A stretch of DNA of 60,000 nucleotides from Symsagittifera roscoffensis (lineage: Eukaryota > Xenacoelomorpha > Acoela > Convolutidae), in contig NC_087071.1 in the NCBI RefSeq assembly GCF_963678635.1, positions 42,424,153-42,484,152 of the forward strand, in the 5' to 3' direction. The translations under genes were made by a program, and so were the position numbers. How positions within the stretch are numbered: position 1 is the first letter of the stretch; every line of letters starts with the position of its first letter. Under the pieces are notes generated by a model, which was given only the letters and a program-made list of their open reading frames with translations, was not told the DNA's origin and searched no databases. Positions 42,700 through 54,500 of this stretch are shown here, piece after piece.

Positions 42700-44425
42700 A
42701 AAGCGACTAAGTTGATGAGTGATGATGAGATCCGATGCAGTTGTTGACTTGAAAAGCGTTTTGATTGGTGGAGATAGAAATGAGGTCAAGTCTTTGGTTT
42801 GAACTGTAAGTTGAGAAGAATTGGAGCTCTTTCTGTGCTTGTTGCAAATATATTGCTATCATTGACTGTACAAAATACTTTACAGGCTACCTTGACAGGT
42901 TCAATGATTTCAATTTTTTCGAGTGTTCTCTCCATTCCTTTCCTTTTTCTGTTTTGAACAGCTCTTTCTCAAAATCCACTCTGTAGATAACGGTTTTCAA
43001 AATAACTGCTCGCCCACAAATAATCAGCGAGCGGATATGACCGAGTTTAGTCCTCCTGATGGCATCCACACTAAACTTCCGCAATATTTCTGGTCATATA
43101 GTATAAAATATTAAACAGGCTCTGGTTGTATATTTGATAGATTTTTAAATTTCAGATTAGATTTTGATGAAAATTGCGTTGTGTTGCAATGTGTAGGCAG
43201 TGAAAGTAGAACCACTATGTTGGTACCCATGCCACAGAATATCAACAGTGTTGACTCAATCATCATCGCATTAGCACCTAGCTTAGGAAAGCTGCTCAAG
43301 TTAATATTGAGTGGAACAGTGCACTGTCTCATTTGATTGCGGTATATATTCACACTGCACAATTTAAAATCTTCTGGGTTCCTACAATCATATACTGCCA
43401 ACAACACATTCTCGTCTTTTGCACACAAAACCCAATATACTCTACCCTTTATAATCTCATCGGTGTCTATTGATGTCACTTTCTGCAAATTATTTGTATT
43501 CACAATCTCTACTCTATTTTCAGAGTCGTCCTCTTTGCTACATATAGACAAATAGAAAATAATATTTTTTTCAATGAAGGATCATGCACTTCTTCGTTAT
43601 ATCCTCTGTATTCCTTCTACTTCACATAACAGATTTTTTCAAATTCCCATCTGGTTTCATCAAGTCCGAAAACTAAAATTGGATACGAAAATTTTTCTTT
43701 GTTATATGTATTGTAGCATCCCCGGCGGATATGAATTTTGGTTTCAATTATGCCGGCCAGTTCTCGTTTTCTTTCTAACGGAAATTCGGTATCTTCCTTT
43801 CTCATTGCACTGGTACTGTCATCGGTCTTAATTCCGTCTCTATGTGAGGCAGACTGATGCAAAACAATTTTGTCAAAACCTCGATGCTTTCACTATGCCT
43901 GTTGATCCTTCGCTAAGTTGCTTGTCATGATTTAAGTTTGAAACACTGCGCACAGAGTTGATATCGTTTTCATCCCAAACATCAAAAATGTTATCAAAAA
44001 TTATTGGATGTTTTTTTTTCCATTATTTTGTTAACGATTTTGTTTCAATTGCATAATTGAGATTGTTTTCAAAATTTGCTTGTGCTTTGTTCTGCGGCTT
44101 CCACTTTTTGAAGCAGCGTTTTATAATTGTTCGACGTAGCAAGACGGTTCAATGTATTGCATTCTGTACTGTATTCGGATAGGATTAAAATTTGATATTC
44201 AAGAATAACCCTAATCATACTGTTATTGTGTTTTTTTCCAATTAGCGTGATTGGTGTCCCAGCCTTGTTGACAGAGAGCAATTTCACATATGTCGCAGTA
44301 GAAGCAAACAGTGTGTTGAGGTTGGCTTTCACAAAATACGAACGATTTGATTTCGGGATAAGGCTCAGTAGCTGATGAAGCGACTGATGAAGCTGTAGAA
44401 TGTCTATCTAAATGCGATGTAGCAA
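42700..44425 (-). pseudogene. B-box gene paralogue, near full length but dead
   Basis: Covers all parts of the gene: around 44240-44345 the minus strand reads FVFCESQPQ, then FYCDICEIALCQQGWDTNH. One zinc-ligand Cys of the B-box is now Gly (QQG instead of QQC), and a stop follows within about 10 codons. Further 3', 43111-43551 stays open and keeps NNLQKVTSIDTDEI and STLLIFCGMG. Frameshifts separate the pieces. It shows the reading through the point where the 26444-28209 gene is shifted. The 3' flank (42355-42700) matches 26030-26400. Confidence 0.75.
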
Positions 44426-44429
44426 CGTC

Positions 44430-45840
44430 TTAAACAGACAGTGAAAAGTTTCAAAAATTACGCAACAAACAATTTTTGGCGATTCAGAAATTCAATCCAA
44501 AGTATTTTAAAAATGTAGCCAACCATTGAAACGAATTAGACAACACGAATTTAGACAACTCTGAACAATGAACAGTGCAACGCAACTAACAAAACTTAAT
44601 ACAGAATTTTTTTGTGGTTTTTTTTAAAGTTCTTAGCAAATTGACTAACTCAATTCTTTAAACGAAATATTTACTTTACTAGCGACAACTGAAAATTGAT
44701 AGCTTTTAATGCAATTGAACAACAGTTAGTATCTAAGTAAACTGTACTGTACTGTACACCTATTAATTTTTTCAATTCATCCAAAAGCGTAATAGAGAAC
44801 ACAATTCACTCGAAAAACCATCAAACAAAATGCACGTGAATGTTTAACGTACTATTTTTGCTAAATTAATGCTCTTCATACAGTCACGGGACATAAAAAT
44901 TGCAATTTTTTGTATTTTAACGAGAAAATCAATGAACATTTTCTTCATGTTTTTGTCGTTTTTCTTCAATAAGATTTCAGATAAAGGGTTGAAAATTTGA
45001 CAACGGTTCAATAAAAATATTTGAAAGGACTTAGACGTGCCAGAATCTTGTGTGCCAGAGATGTCGTGTTTCAAATGCAAAAACTAGCTAGCCAGTATAA
45101 AATATCTAATTTGAGAAGTGCTTTAACCGTGGAAAAATTTTCTCAAACAATATAGGATTTTGAATATGATTTCAAATTTCAAATTAGTTCTGTGGGAAGC
45201 TTATGCACTTGACTTGATTTTTCTTCCCTCGAAAATGACAGATAGGCGATACTCGCAGGACACGATTTCACGACATGGTGCAGTCAACTGAGGCTTAGAA
45301 GAATCCTCTGAAAACTCCTCCATTCTAGCATATGCTGACAATGGAATTTTTTTTTAAAAGGATGGTTGTACTAAAATTGGCTATAATCACCAAAGAGAAC
45401 TGAGAAATGCAGGAACTCCTTCGAAACCGGCCGGCACATCAAGCATAACAACGACTCCACTTCTGGAAGAAGAAATCACCAAAGAAACAAATCCTCAAAG
45501 GGAGGTGGCAATTTAGAAGATAGTAGAAAACTATAAAAATTGAGATTAAACAGGCAAAAATAGATAGCAAGGGCGTACCAGGCGGCACACTCCCATAATA
45601 TGAGGCCAACATTTGAAGCAAAAAGATACATTTACTTAATTTTGGGACAGGAGGACTAAAAATAGTTTCGGTACGAAGACCAAAAATAGGCTGACGGATG
45701 ATTACGACGCGAGACTTATGGACAGAGTTGTGAAATTTATTTGTCACAACAAAGCCTTAAAATGTTATAATTTTGTTTGTCGAACTCAAAAGAAAAACTA
45801 GTTATTTGTATAAATTCACTATAACCTTGTGAAGCTAGCT
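44430..45840. other. AT-rich spacer, no gene confirmed
   Basis: From about 45400 the + strand becomes A/G-rich ('ggaagaagaaatcaccaaag'), like the retroelement downstream, so the 5' part of that element may begin here. No long terminal repeat was found. Confidence 0.3.
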
Positions 45841-45845
45841 TCTAA

Positions 45846-47620
45846 AGCAGACTGCGGGGACCGAGAAGAAGAAGGAGTCCGGGATATGTTTGAGCACAAG
45901 TTAAACAAAATATCTCAGAATATTTTTTGGGGGAAACAAGAACGCCGAGAGAGGCCTATATGCATGCGATAAGACGAGAGAAAGGGATCGAACACAGCAT
46001 ATTTTACAAACTTAGCCAGTGCCAAGCAAGAGGAAACCCGTTCAACATCTGGCAACAACCAATGGAAGCCGCCAACCGAAAAAAAAAAAACAAAAGACAG
46101 TTTGGCTGCAGGCGAGCAAGAGACAATTCCACTTTCCAAAACAGAAGTCAAAGCCAACAAACACACTGAAGAACAACCAGTCAAACAAACCGCAGGAAAA
46201 AACACAATCAATGCAAAAATTGCGTAAACACATTATCGGCAACATTTCCGATTGCGTAAGAAGGGCAAGAACATCAGGCAAGAACCAATGGGGTTCGTCA
46301 ACCAAAAGAAAAATAAAACACCGTTCGGCATCGGGAAAGCAAGAGGCAATTCCATATCAAAAATAGAAGTCAAATCCAAGGTACCCAGCAAAAAACAACG
46401 AGTCAAACAAACCACAGGCAAAACAAGCTATGCAAAACATGCGGGAACACATTCTCGGCAGATCAAGTTTAGAGAAAAGGGTAAAGCTGTTCCGAATGCG
46501 GAAGAAGGGCACACATTAAAAAACAATTGACGAACAGTGAACGTCAACTACGTTATTGACCACATTCAAGAAACAGAGGAACAAAAAACGGAACTATAGG
46601 AAGCATTAGCATTTACTGAATTCACATACGCAAATTGAGGAAAGACAATTCAAGAAGACAACTTCACAGGTATGAAAATACAAGAAAAATTTAATATCAA
46701 AAAGACAAAAAGTTATGAAGAAGAAGAATGAAACGGTCATTGGATGAAGCTGAACAAAACTGGGGAAACACTCGTCGCTCTGACGGATTCCGGCATTCAC
46801 TTTCATTCGTATACAAACTAGTGGCAGCTCGGCTAATCACTGTTAAATGAAACGGCATCTGGAAGCAATTACCATAGAAAAGTCCTGCACCCGACCTGAG
46901 TTGCTACAACGGAGTGTAATGCGAGCCATTGGGCAGAACAATTTCATTAATGCTTAAAAGGGGATGAATTGTCCAATCAGCTCCTTTCATGGTAGTGAAC
47001 AGTTATAAAGCCAGTGTAGTAGAGAGAAAACTTCTACCGAAAATCAAGAAAAGCTACAACATGAAAAATTTAAAATCCAGATGCTTGTGATTTTTGTTAA
47101 GAAACATGAGTTGGATCCAGGAACCCCCAACTTGGCTGAAAGAAATTTACCAAGGTTTATATAAACAATTCGGTAGATCCAAAAACTATGGATCTACTCT
47201 GAAAATTGAGTTTGTCTGAAAAAATACAAAACTAATGAACAGAAATTGTGCAGGGTATCAATTCATCTAGACAAAACAGTAAAACAAGAGATAAACAAGC
47301 TGATCTATCAAGATCGCTCTAAGAAAACGGAAAAACTCAGTGACCAACAAATCATCAACTCAGTTGTGATTATCTTAGAAAAAAATCAATCGATCAAATT
47401 GGCACTAGGTTCAAAACAAATCAATAAGTATGTCTACAATATCAAGTACCAGATGCCAAATACTGAGTTCTTGTTGGATAACATGACTCAAGCAAGCAAA
47501 TCAGTGAGAAAAATAGAAGTTTTCCTCTCAGCACTAGACTTAAGATATACTTGGCTACATATCCTTTTGGAGAGGATTACAATGGATGAGTTTTTCCTCC
47601 TTCATGTTGTTAAACCATAA
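45846..47620 (+). pseudogene. Decayed Ty3/gypsy retrotransposon (gag-PR-RT)
   Basis: In order: a gag end (CGDREEEGVRDMFEHKL at ~45850-45900); a Lys/Gln-rich nucleocapsid part with zinc-knuckle remains (CKTCGNTFS near 46430 and CSECGRRAH near 46491); an aspartic-protease motif ETLVALTDSG near 46765-46790; and an RT start (47246-47620) with VVIILEKNQSIKLALGSKQ, KYQMPNTEFLLD and LSALDLRYTW. Order and motifs fit Ty3/gypsy. Frames are broken by stops and shifts, and the YxDD core, RNase H and integrase are absent, so it cannot function. The + strand is A-rich. The nucleocapsid part is tandemly duplicated (about 46040-46275 and 46285-46515). Confidence 0.75.
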
Positions 47621-48600
47621 GATAGATAGTTTAGAAGCAGAATTCTGATAATTATGTTATTTGTCATTTTTCGGCAGCATAATGAGTAAGTCCAGCTCAT
47701 CAGATTCGCGAGAAACTTATTTGAGCCCATAAATTCAAACTCCCTCTATTGTTTGTATGTTTGTTTCCACATTCGGAACACTTCTAAAACTAGTAATGCT
47801 ATGCTGGCTAATTTACTTTTCAAAATAAAATTTTTCAAATATCGGTCCGGTTAAGCTTTTCAAAAAGTTTCACTTACTTTTTGTCAACATTTGAACCCTT
47901 TATCTTAAATAGTTGCAGAGAGAACAAACAAATAAGAAGAAAAAGTTCGTTAGTTTCCTCGTTGAATTTTTTCGTTAGTTTTTGTCATACCAAATAATTT
48001 TTTCTGTAAAACTAGCGAAACTAGACAATCTGATCTATATGCAAAAGTTGATCTCAACAATACTTGATCTCAGCAAAAAAGATCATTTATTTATAAATCT
48101 ATTGAAACTAGGAAACTAAGAGTTAAACCAAGACCAGTATAAGACAGAGGAGTTGTACAAACTAAACCGGCCTGCAACAGATTGCGTGCATAATGCACAG
48201 ACAGTGTATAGACTAGAAACTTTTTTGAGTGAAGAACACCGATTGATCTCGTCTCAAGACAATATTTAATTCTCTTTTTTTCTCAGGAGAGATCATCGAA
48301 AAAAAATAAATCACTTACTCTTTCAAATTTTTTTTCTAATTTCATTTTTTTAAGGGTTTTTTGGACCTAATGACAAAAAATAACAAATGACTTTAGATGA
48401 CTTGCACTAATAATATAGGTTTTTATAGAGAAATGTGATGATACTATGGTTGAGTTCCATTTTCTTACCTGTGTTGGATTTTTACTGGGTCTCATTCAAA
48501 TTCTTTGGACAAATTTGACACTTCAAATCACTGATTTCGTCATGTACAGTCCTAACTTGGCTTCTTGAACTTGACGATGATGCCATTGATGATGTTGATG
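47621..48600. other. No gene seen
   Basis: AT-rich sequence after the gypsy RT stop. No exon, RNA or repeat recognised. Confidence 0.35.
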
Positions 48601-48619
48601 TTGTTGTTCTTGTTTTTGT

Positions 48620-48633
48620 CGTTTTGTTGTTGC

Positions 48634-48682
<49 letters not shown>

Positions 48683-48729
48683 GCTGTTGTTGTTGTTGTT
48701 GTTGTTGTTGCTGTTGTTGCTGTTGTTGA

Positions 48730-48775
<46 letters not shown>

Positions 48776-48798
48776 GCTGTTGTTGTTGTTGTTGTTAA

Positions 48799-48841
<43 letters not shown>

Positions 48842-48890
48842 GCTGCTGTTGATGTTATTGTTGCTGTTGTTGTTTTTGTTGCTGTTGATC
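48620..48890. repeat. Interrupted (TTG)n microsatellite
   Basis: About 85 triplets, mostly TTG, with CTG, ATG and TTA variants scattered through it. It is older than the purer array at 33352, judged by the interruptions. Not coding. Confidence 0.93.
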
Positions 48891-49439
48891 TTGTTCCTAG
48901 AACGTCTTGCTTTTATTCTTGTAAAATTCTTTTAAAGAGATTGCAGACTTGTCACAAGTGATTATGCGGGGTTTTGGCAGAAATATTGATTTAATTTCGT
49001 TGCTGTTATTTTTTTTTCAGTGTTGAAAAAAATCACAGATTCAGAACACTGAGTTCTCGCTGAAGTTACTGCTGGTGGAAAAAATGGGTATCACTGGACT
49101 TCTTTTTGCATGGATAGCTGATAATTTGTGGAACCTTCGTTTAAATGTGGGCATTAAAACATAATTCGCTCTTCAAATTTTTGAACTAATTGAATTTAAA
49201 TTTATGAACCACAAAACGCTGGTTTTACTTCAGGTTTATTATGAATCTCGATTTGGATACAAAAATTCAGCCGTTTTTAGACTTGTTTTTGAGTTTAATT
49301 TACAGTTTCGAGTAATTCAGTCATAGCCCAGATTCATAATTATCAAAATGTCAAAAAAGCAAATTCACTCAAGCTCATAAATATTGAAATATCAGAAATG
49401 AAAAGTTTTTTTTTAGTATTGTCTCAATACGTCAAAACA

Positions 49440-49580
49440 TATCGATATCCAGTCAAGCACGACAGAAACATTACTCGAACACGGTCAAATGTACTTCAAG
49501 CATGGTCGGCATAAACTTATTGCACGGTTGAAACCTGCTGTAAGCACGGCCGAAACATTCCTCCAGCTTGATATAAACAT
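49440..49580 (-). repeat. Degenerate ~23-bp minisatellite, left arm
   Basis: About six imperfect copies of a unit like 'gcttgaagtatgtttcgaccgt' (minus-strand reading). Mirror copy at 50925-51050. Too diverged for recent slippage. Confidence 0.6.
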
Positions 49581-49996
49581 ACTTGGAGAACCGTCTACCA
49601 GCGGTAAGAGAAAGCAAAACTGGGAAAACTTCGTGTGATTACCGACTCTTTTCTTATTAATTTTGACATCGATTGACAAATAAGCACCACAAAGGATTGA
49701 AAACTAGAGTAAAAAGAGCAATTTCATGTCATATTTCATTCGTCTAAAAAACGGCAGGGTATTTTTTAAAGCATTTTTTAATCTGATAAAAAAAAAGGTT
49801 CAAGGTCTGCGACTAACGACCAACTTTTAGAGATTTGTTTTTGATAGTGTGTTCATTTTATTTCCCCATATTTCAGATTGAGTTATTTTGTTGGGCGAAG
49901 CTAGTTTTTTTTAGCACACCGAGGCGTTTTTTCTTGCAGACTTTTAGTGTGTCGACACTACTATAACCACATTAAGTCAAGCTGTTGTAGACTATT

Positions 49997-50205
49997 GGGG
50001 AGCGGTGGTGAAGTGGTTACGTCTCCGCCTCTCAATCGAAAGGTCGGATGTTCGAGGCCCACCATTATCCGTGCTCGTTGCTTGAGGGTGAAGCAACATT
50101 ACCCAGAAAAATAACCAAAAAAAAACAATCGCATGTAGTTCTTAAACAGGGGCACAACTGCGGTTTGCCGTGATGAGCGTGGATAAATGGTCTTAATCTT
50201 AATAT
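49997..50205 (+). mobile_element. tRNA-derived SINE, left arm copy
   Basis: Head with RNA polymerase III promoter: A box TGGTGAAGTGG (50006-50016, fits TRGYNNARNNG) and B box GTTCGAGGC (50050-50058, fits GWTCRANNC), 44 bp apart as in a tRNA. The acceptor and T stems do not pair, so it is not a working tRNA. The body continues 'gtgctcgttgcttgagggtg' and ends 'gtcttaatcttaat'. Relatives: right arm, and the headless 20061-20222 copy. Confidence 0.8.
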
Positions 50206-50267
50206 GGTAGAGAACCGAATCCACGATCTGACGATTTCAATCTATCGCCTAACAATTATGCTATAAC
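50206..50267 (-). other. tRNA-like sequence at the palindrome centre
   Basis: On the minus strand the spacer reads GTTATAGCATAATTGTTAGG... with a perfect A box TAGCATAATTG (50253-50263), an anticodon-arm-like stem (GCGAT...ATCGT) and a T-arm-like GTGGA...TCTAC ending at CCA. The B box does not fit well and the anticodon loop is one base too long. Probably a decayed tRNA or another tRNA-derived head. Confidence 0.4.
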
Positions 50268-50506
50268 ATATTAAGATTACGACCATTTATCCACGGGGGA
50301 AAGGACCATCACAAGAGCTGTACAGCTCATCACGGCAAACCGCAGTTGTGCCCCTGTTTAAGAACTACATGCAATTGTTTTTTTTTGGTTATTTTTCTGG
50401 GTAATGTTGCTTCACCCTCAAGCAACGAGCACGGATAATGGTGGGCCTCGAACATCCGACCTTTCGATTGAGAGGCGGAGACGTAACCACTTCACCACCG
50501 CTCCCC
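50268..50506 (-). mobile_element. tRNA-derived SINE, right arm copy
   Basis: Reverse complement of the left-arm SINE with the same A and B boxes. It retains the 'gagctgtacagctcttgtga' part missing from the left copy and present in 20061-20222, so it is the more complete copy. Length ~239 bp. Confidence 0.8.
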
Positions 50507-50924
50507 AATAGTCTACAACAGCTTGACTGACTGTGGTTATAGTAGTGTCGACACACTAAAAGTCTGCAAGAAAAAACGCCTCGGTGTGCTAAAAAAACGA
50601 GCTTCGCTCAACAAAATAACTCAATCTGAAATATGGGGAAATAAAATGAACACACTATCAAAAACAAATCTCTAAAAGTTGGACGTTGGTCGCAGACCTT
50701 GAACCTATTTTTTATCAGATTAAAAAATGCTTTGAAAAATACCCTGCCGTTTTTTAGACGAATGAAATATGACATGAAATTGCTCTTTTTACTCTAGTTT
50801 TCAATCCTTTGTGGTGCTTATTTGTCAATCGATGTCAAAATTAATAAGAAAAGAGTCGGTAATCACACGAAGTTTTCCCAGTTTTGCTTTCTCTTACCGC
50901 GGGTAGACGGTTCTCCAAGTATGT

Positions 50925-51050
50925 TTATATCATGCTGGAGGAATGTTTCGGCCGTGCTTAAAGCAGGTTTCGACCGTACAAAAAGTTTATGCCGACCATG
51001 CTTGAAGTACATTTGACCGTGTTCGAGCTATGTTTCTATCGTGCTTGACT
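50925..51050 (+). repeat. Degenerate ~23-bp minisatellite, right arm
   Basis: Successive 'atgtttcggccgtgcttaaa', 'ggtttcgaccgtac', 'catttgaccgtgttcgagct' and 'atgtttctatcgtgcttga' units. Mirror of 49440-49580. Confidence 0.6.
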
Positions 51051-51341
51051 GAATATTGAGGCAATACTAAAAATTAATTTTCTTTTCTGATGTTCCAATA
51101 TTTATGAGCTTGAGTGAATTTGCTTTTTTGACATTTTGATAATTATGAATCTGGGCTATGACTGAATTACTCGAAACTGTAAATTAAACTCAAAAACAAG
51201 TCTAAAAACGGCTGTATTTTTGTATCCAAATCGAGATTCATAACAAACCTGAAGTAAAACCAGCGTTTTGTGGTTCATAAATTTAAATTCAATTTGTTCA
51301 AAAATTTGAAGAGCGAAATATGTTTTAATGCCCACATTTAA

Positions 51342-52184
51342 AGAGTCTGCTTTTCAACATCACTAACTAAGATCACCTAAGCAAATATCCCGTGGAAACC
51401 TTTTTTTCAAATTTGGCTATACTTTCTGCAATTGAAAATTTTGAAATTAGCTGAGCCATAAACAAAAAAGCGTGCAAAATTGAATTGCATAAGTTGTCGA
51501 AAATTATAATATTTTCCGTCTGAATTTTGACAAGCCGGTCGTCTGATTGTAGACTGCAATTAATCGAGGCTAATTATTGCCCACATTACTTTGCTTGCGA
51601 AACTGCCTATGATACAGTGAGCTGCAGTTCTCATTATTGTAATTTTTTGAATTTAATCCGGAAGATCCGGATTATTGCTGGAGAATTTAGAGCAAAGTAC
51701 TTTAAAGAATCCGTGAATGGTGAAATGGTTACCTAATTTATACTTATGGCTGGGGAATTTCGAACGCATCCGATTTTGCGGCGTCATCTGGCCGTGTTTG
51801 GATTTGTGTTTACAATCCCAAAAAATGAGCGCTCACTGTTATTCGAAAAACTTTTTTTTTCAAATGATTGTTCGAAGTATTGTCCTTTAGATTTCGAAAT
51901 GTTTTTTTTTTCGACCATTTAAAGTCAGGAGAAATGTTTGCCTTTTGGAGTGTGATAGTTTTTTTCGTTTCCAACGGAAATTCAAGTTTTGTAAAACTTG
52001 TTGTTTTTAAGCAAAAGCACTTTTTTCAAAATCTACTTGCACACTTTACTCGCTCGAATATATACTTAAACTCAAAAATTTCAAGCTGCTTTTTCATGAA
52101 TCTGAGAAAATTTAAAAATTTTTGATGTTTTTCGAATTACGACTAAAGGAGCTTTACTATCACATATACCTTGAACCATTTCGA
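51342..52184. other. No gene confirmed
   Basis: The + frame 51527-51736 contains LQLIEANYCPHYFACETAYD and is a little less AT-rich, but it lacks an ATG start and convincing splice sites. The rest is featureless. Confidence 0.3.
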
Positions 52185-52330
52185 GGTATACCTCGAGGGG
52201 GGATTTTCAAAAAAAAATTGTGGTCCTTTTTTTTAGGTCAACCAACTTGAAAATTTGAGTTCTCCCAAATCTCTATAAAAACCTTAATAAAATTTTAACT
52301 CTCTATAAAATTTTCTACGCCGCTAGAAAT
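52185..52330 (-). mobile_element. hAT MITE fragment
   Basis: 'cctcgaggggggattttcaa', then 'aggtcaaccaacttgaaaat' and 'gagttctcccaaatctctat', match the reverse complement of the 3' half of the MITE at 35915-36278. The terminal repeat itself is lost. Confidence 0.5.
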
Positions 52331-52452
52331 TACAACTTGGAAAAAATAAATGGATATTGTACCTGGTTTTGTGTGGTAAACGAAAGAACAAAATGAAAAA
52401 ACTAAAACGACTGAAGACTGATTTGTTTTCTTTTTTTATATGACCGAGCGAT

Positions 52453-52910
52453 TATCATCCATGGAACCTTACTGTTGTCTACAATGTAATTGTTTTAAAA
52501 AACGAAATTCTTTTTTTCTAGCGGTTGCCTAAAATGCATGTTACAACAGAATATCGATCTCGATTTGAAGCGGCTATCTTTTTGATGTTCTTAGAAACAT
52601 ATTCTGTTAAGTATTCTGTGAGTTCATATACTTCATAAATGTTAATAAAAGAAATGACCTGCCAAAGAATAACCTCGTAAATCTTTCAAATTGCTGCTAA
52701 ATTTCTATTTCTTTTAAAATATTTTTGAAGCATACCAACTCACAGAATAATTAACAGAATATGTTTCTAAGAACATCAAAAAGATAGCCGTTTCAAATTG
52801 AGATCGAGATTCTGTTGTAACATGCAGTTTAGGCAACCGCTGGAAATGAAGATTTTCGTTTTCGAAAATGATTACACTGTATGCAGCAGTAAGGTTCCAT
52901 GGATAATAAT
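52453..52910. mobile_element. MITE-like inverted repeat, ~172-bp arms
   Basis: Arms 52453-52624 and 52737-52910 are reverse complements (TATCATCCATGGAACCTTAC ... GTAAGGTTCCATGGATAATA) around a ~112-bp loop. Foldback-like structure, non-coding. No target duplication could be defined. Confidence 0.75.
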
Positions 52911-52939
52911 TGAAATTCGTGGTCATAAACGTTTCCATT

Positions 52940-53905
52940 AGATTTGATTATAATTACACATTGGGACTACGCAATCGATTATAATCATTTATAATCCATT
53001 AATTTTTAAAAAATTAAATCGATTATAACACATTTAAAATCCATTGCAAGAATTATGAAGGAATTCGATCTATGTAAATTTTTCCTGCTATTTTTTTCTG
53101 CTTGCAGCTTTTTTTGCACTAGTCACTGCCTACTCGATCTCTAAACCTACTCACATTTAGAATATTTTTTGCAAAACCATATCCCTCAAAACCAATTTTC
53201 TCAATTTCAAACACCCCAATTGAACACGCCCAATTTTACACCCGTTCATTTACATTGATACCTACACTTACACCCACCCCACCTGCAACCTACCGTACCC
53301 CACACACATCTACCTTATCTCACCTACCCCACCCCTCCCCCGCCAATCCCCCACCCCTCTCCGTCTACCCCCACTCTCACTTAGCCCAACCCCGTAAGTA
53401 TTGAAGGGTGGGGACAGAAAGATCTGAAGGAGGGTGCCACTAGTTTACGGTATTATTCACCTTGTTTAATTCATAGGTAGGAGGTAAGTGATGGGTTAGG
53501 GGAGGTGATGGTAAGTGAAGGAAGTAAGAACGGAAGAACGGTGGGAGTTAGTGGGAAAATTTAAGGGGAGGGGAGACAAAAGGAGAAAAGGTAGAAAAAA
53601 AAGTCTAAACTTTTTGCTAAATCCAACACAGCATAGCGGTTGCAACCTTCAAATTTTAAATATTTTCTTACAACTTTTTGAAAAATCCAGGCTCTCACTC
53701 ATAAAAATATTTTATCATTCCTTATTAAATTATCTTTATGATCCATTATAATAATTAAATTTGAAATTAATGGATAAAAGTGATCTCTAACGTGCTTCTT
53801 TTATAATCCAATTTTTTAATCCGATATACTCGTTTTTTTTAGAAGTTTGTAGAGACAGACCAAGAAAATCCTTGATAATTGATTATAATCCATGAAACCT
53901 CGTTA
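52940..53905. repeat. Element with C-rich/G-rich halves and ATTATAATC ends
   Basis: 'gattataatc(c)' motifs occur at both ends (52970-53040 and 53740-53900). Between them the + strand is extremely C-rich (53215-53395, many 'acccc' and 'ctacc') and then turns G-rich (53404-53580, 'gtaagtgatgggttaggg'). The halves look like an eroded inverted repeat. The frame at 53515-53751 is probably fortuitous. Confidence 0.35.
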
Positions 53906-54500
53906 CAGGATACAGTATAATAAACATTCAAGGCCAATTGATTCACAAAATTTATTAATATATCTCAAAATGAGTCAAATCCGACTTATATTGAGAAATT
54001 TCATACGGGGTCTAAAAAATCCGACGGCTTTGATCTGAAATGAACCGGAAAAAACTTTCTTGCACTTCTAGTTTATAGGTGAACAACTTTTTTCAGCCAT
54101 CATAAAACGTTTGTTGTCACCTTAACAGAAAAATAGACAAGCCAAAAAAGTCTACACTTAAAAGACGTCGTCATTCTTCCGGGTTATGAAAACATTGATT
54201 GTCCTTTTCGTATTTTTAAAGAAACTAACCGGAAAAGTGCTAGAATTTGATTTGAAGTCAATTTATTTACGAAGATAACACCTTGTAATTACCCGAAATT
54301 TTCCGAAAATCAGAGTGTAGGAAAATAATGGACCAATAAGGCGTTTTTAACTATTGTTAAGAAAATGTGGGAAAAGGAAGATTCATAGAAAAAAAAACTT
54401 TGTCCTAATACTTTGAAAAAGCTAAAGCAAGAAAAAAATCAGTGTTACAGATTTTCACAAGCTGCTTTTTATTAATCTCATAAATCAATAATTCTCAAAC
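53906..54500. other. No gene seen
   Basis: AT-rich spacer without recognisable features. Confidence 0.35.

Larger units (their letters stand above)
49141..51341. repeat. 2.2-kb palindrome (inverted repeat, ~60-bp spacer)
   Basis: Left arm 49141-50205 and right arm 50268-51341 are reverse complements with scattered substitutions and a ~30-bp deletion in the left arm (near 50178, opposite the 'agctgtacagct' part of the right arm). The outer ends are TTTAAATGTGGGC and its complement (ends 51341). Each arm carries, from outside in: AT-rich DNA, a degenerate minisatellite, then a SINE. Inverted 64-codon open frames occur in both arms but have no ATG and seven differences, so I do not call them genes. 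Confidence 0.92.

Noticed and set aside
48624-48935. 103-codon poly-Leu frame
   Set aside because: Same reason: interrupted (TTG)n repeat.
50000-50072. Functional tRNA gene
   Set aside because: A and B boxes are present, but acceptor and T stems do not pair and the sequence continues as a repeated body; it is a SINE head.
49485-51016. Identical-looking 64-codon ORFs on opposite strands
   Set aside because: They are mirror copies in the palindrome, begin with TTG rather than ATG, overlap the minisatellite and differ at seven positions; there is no sign of coding constraint.
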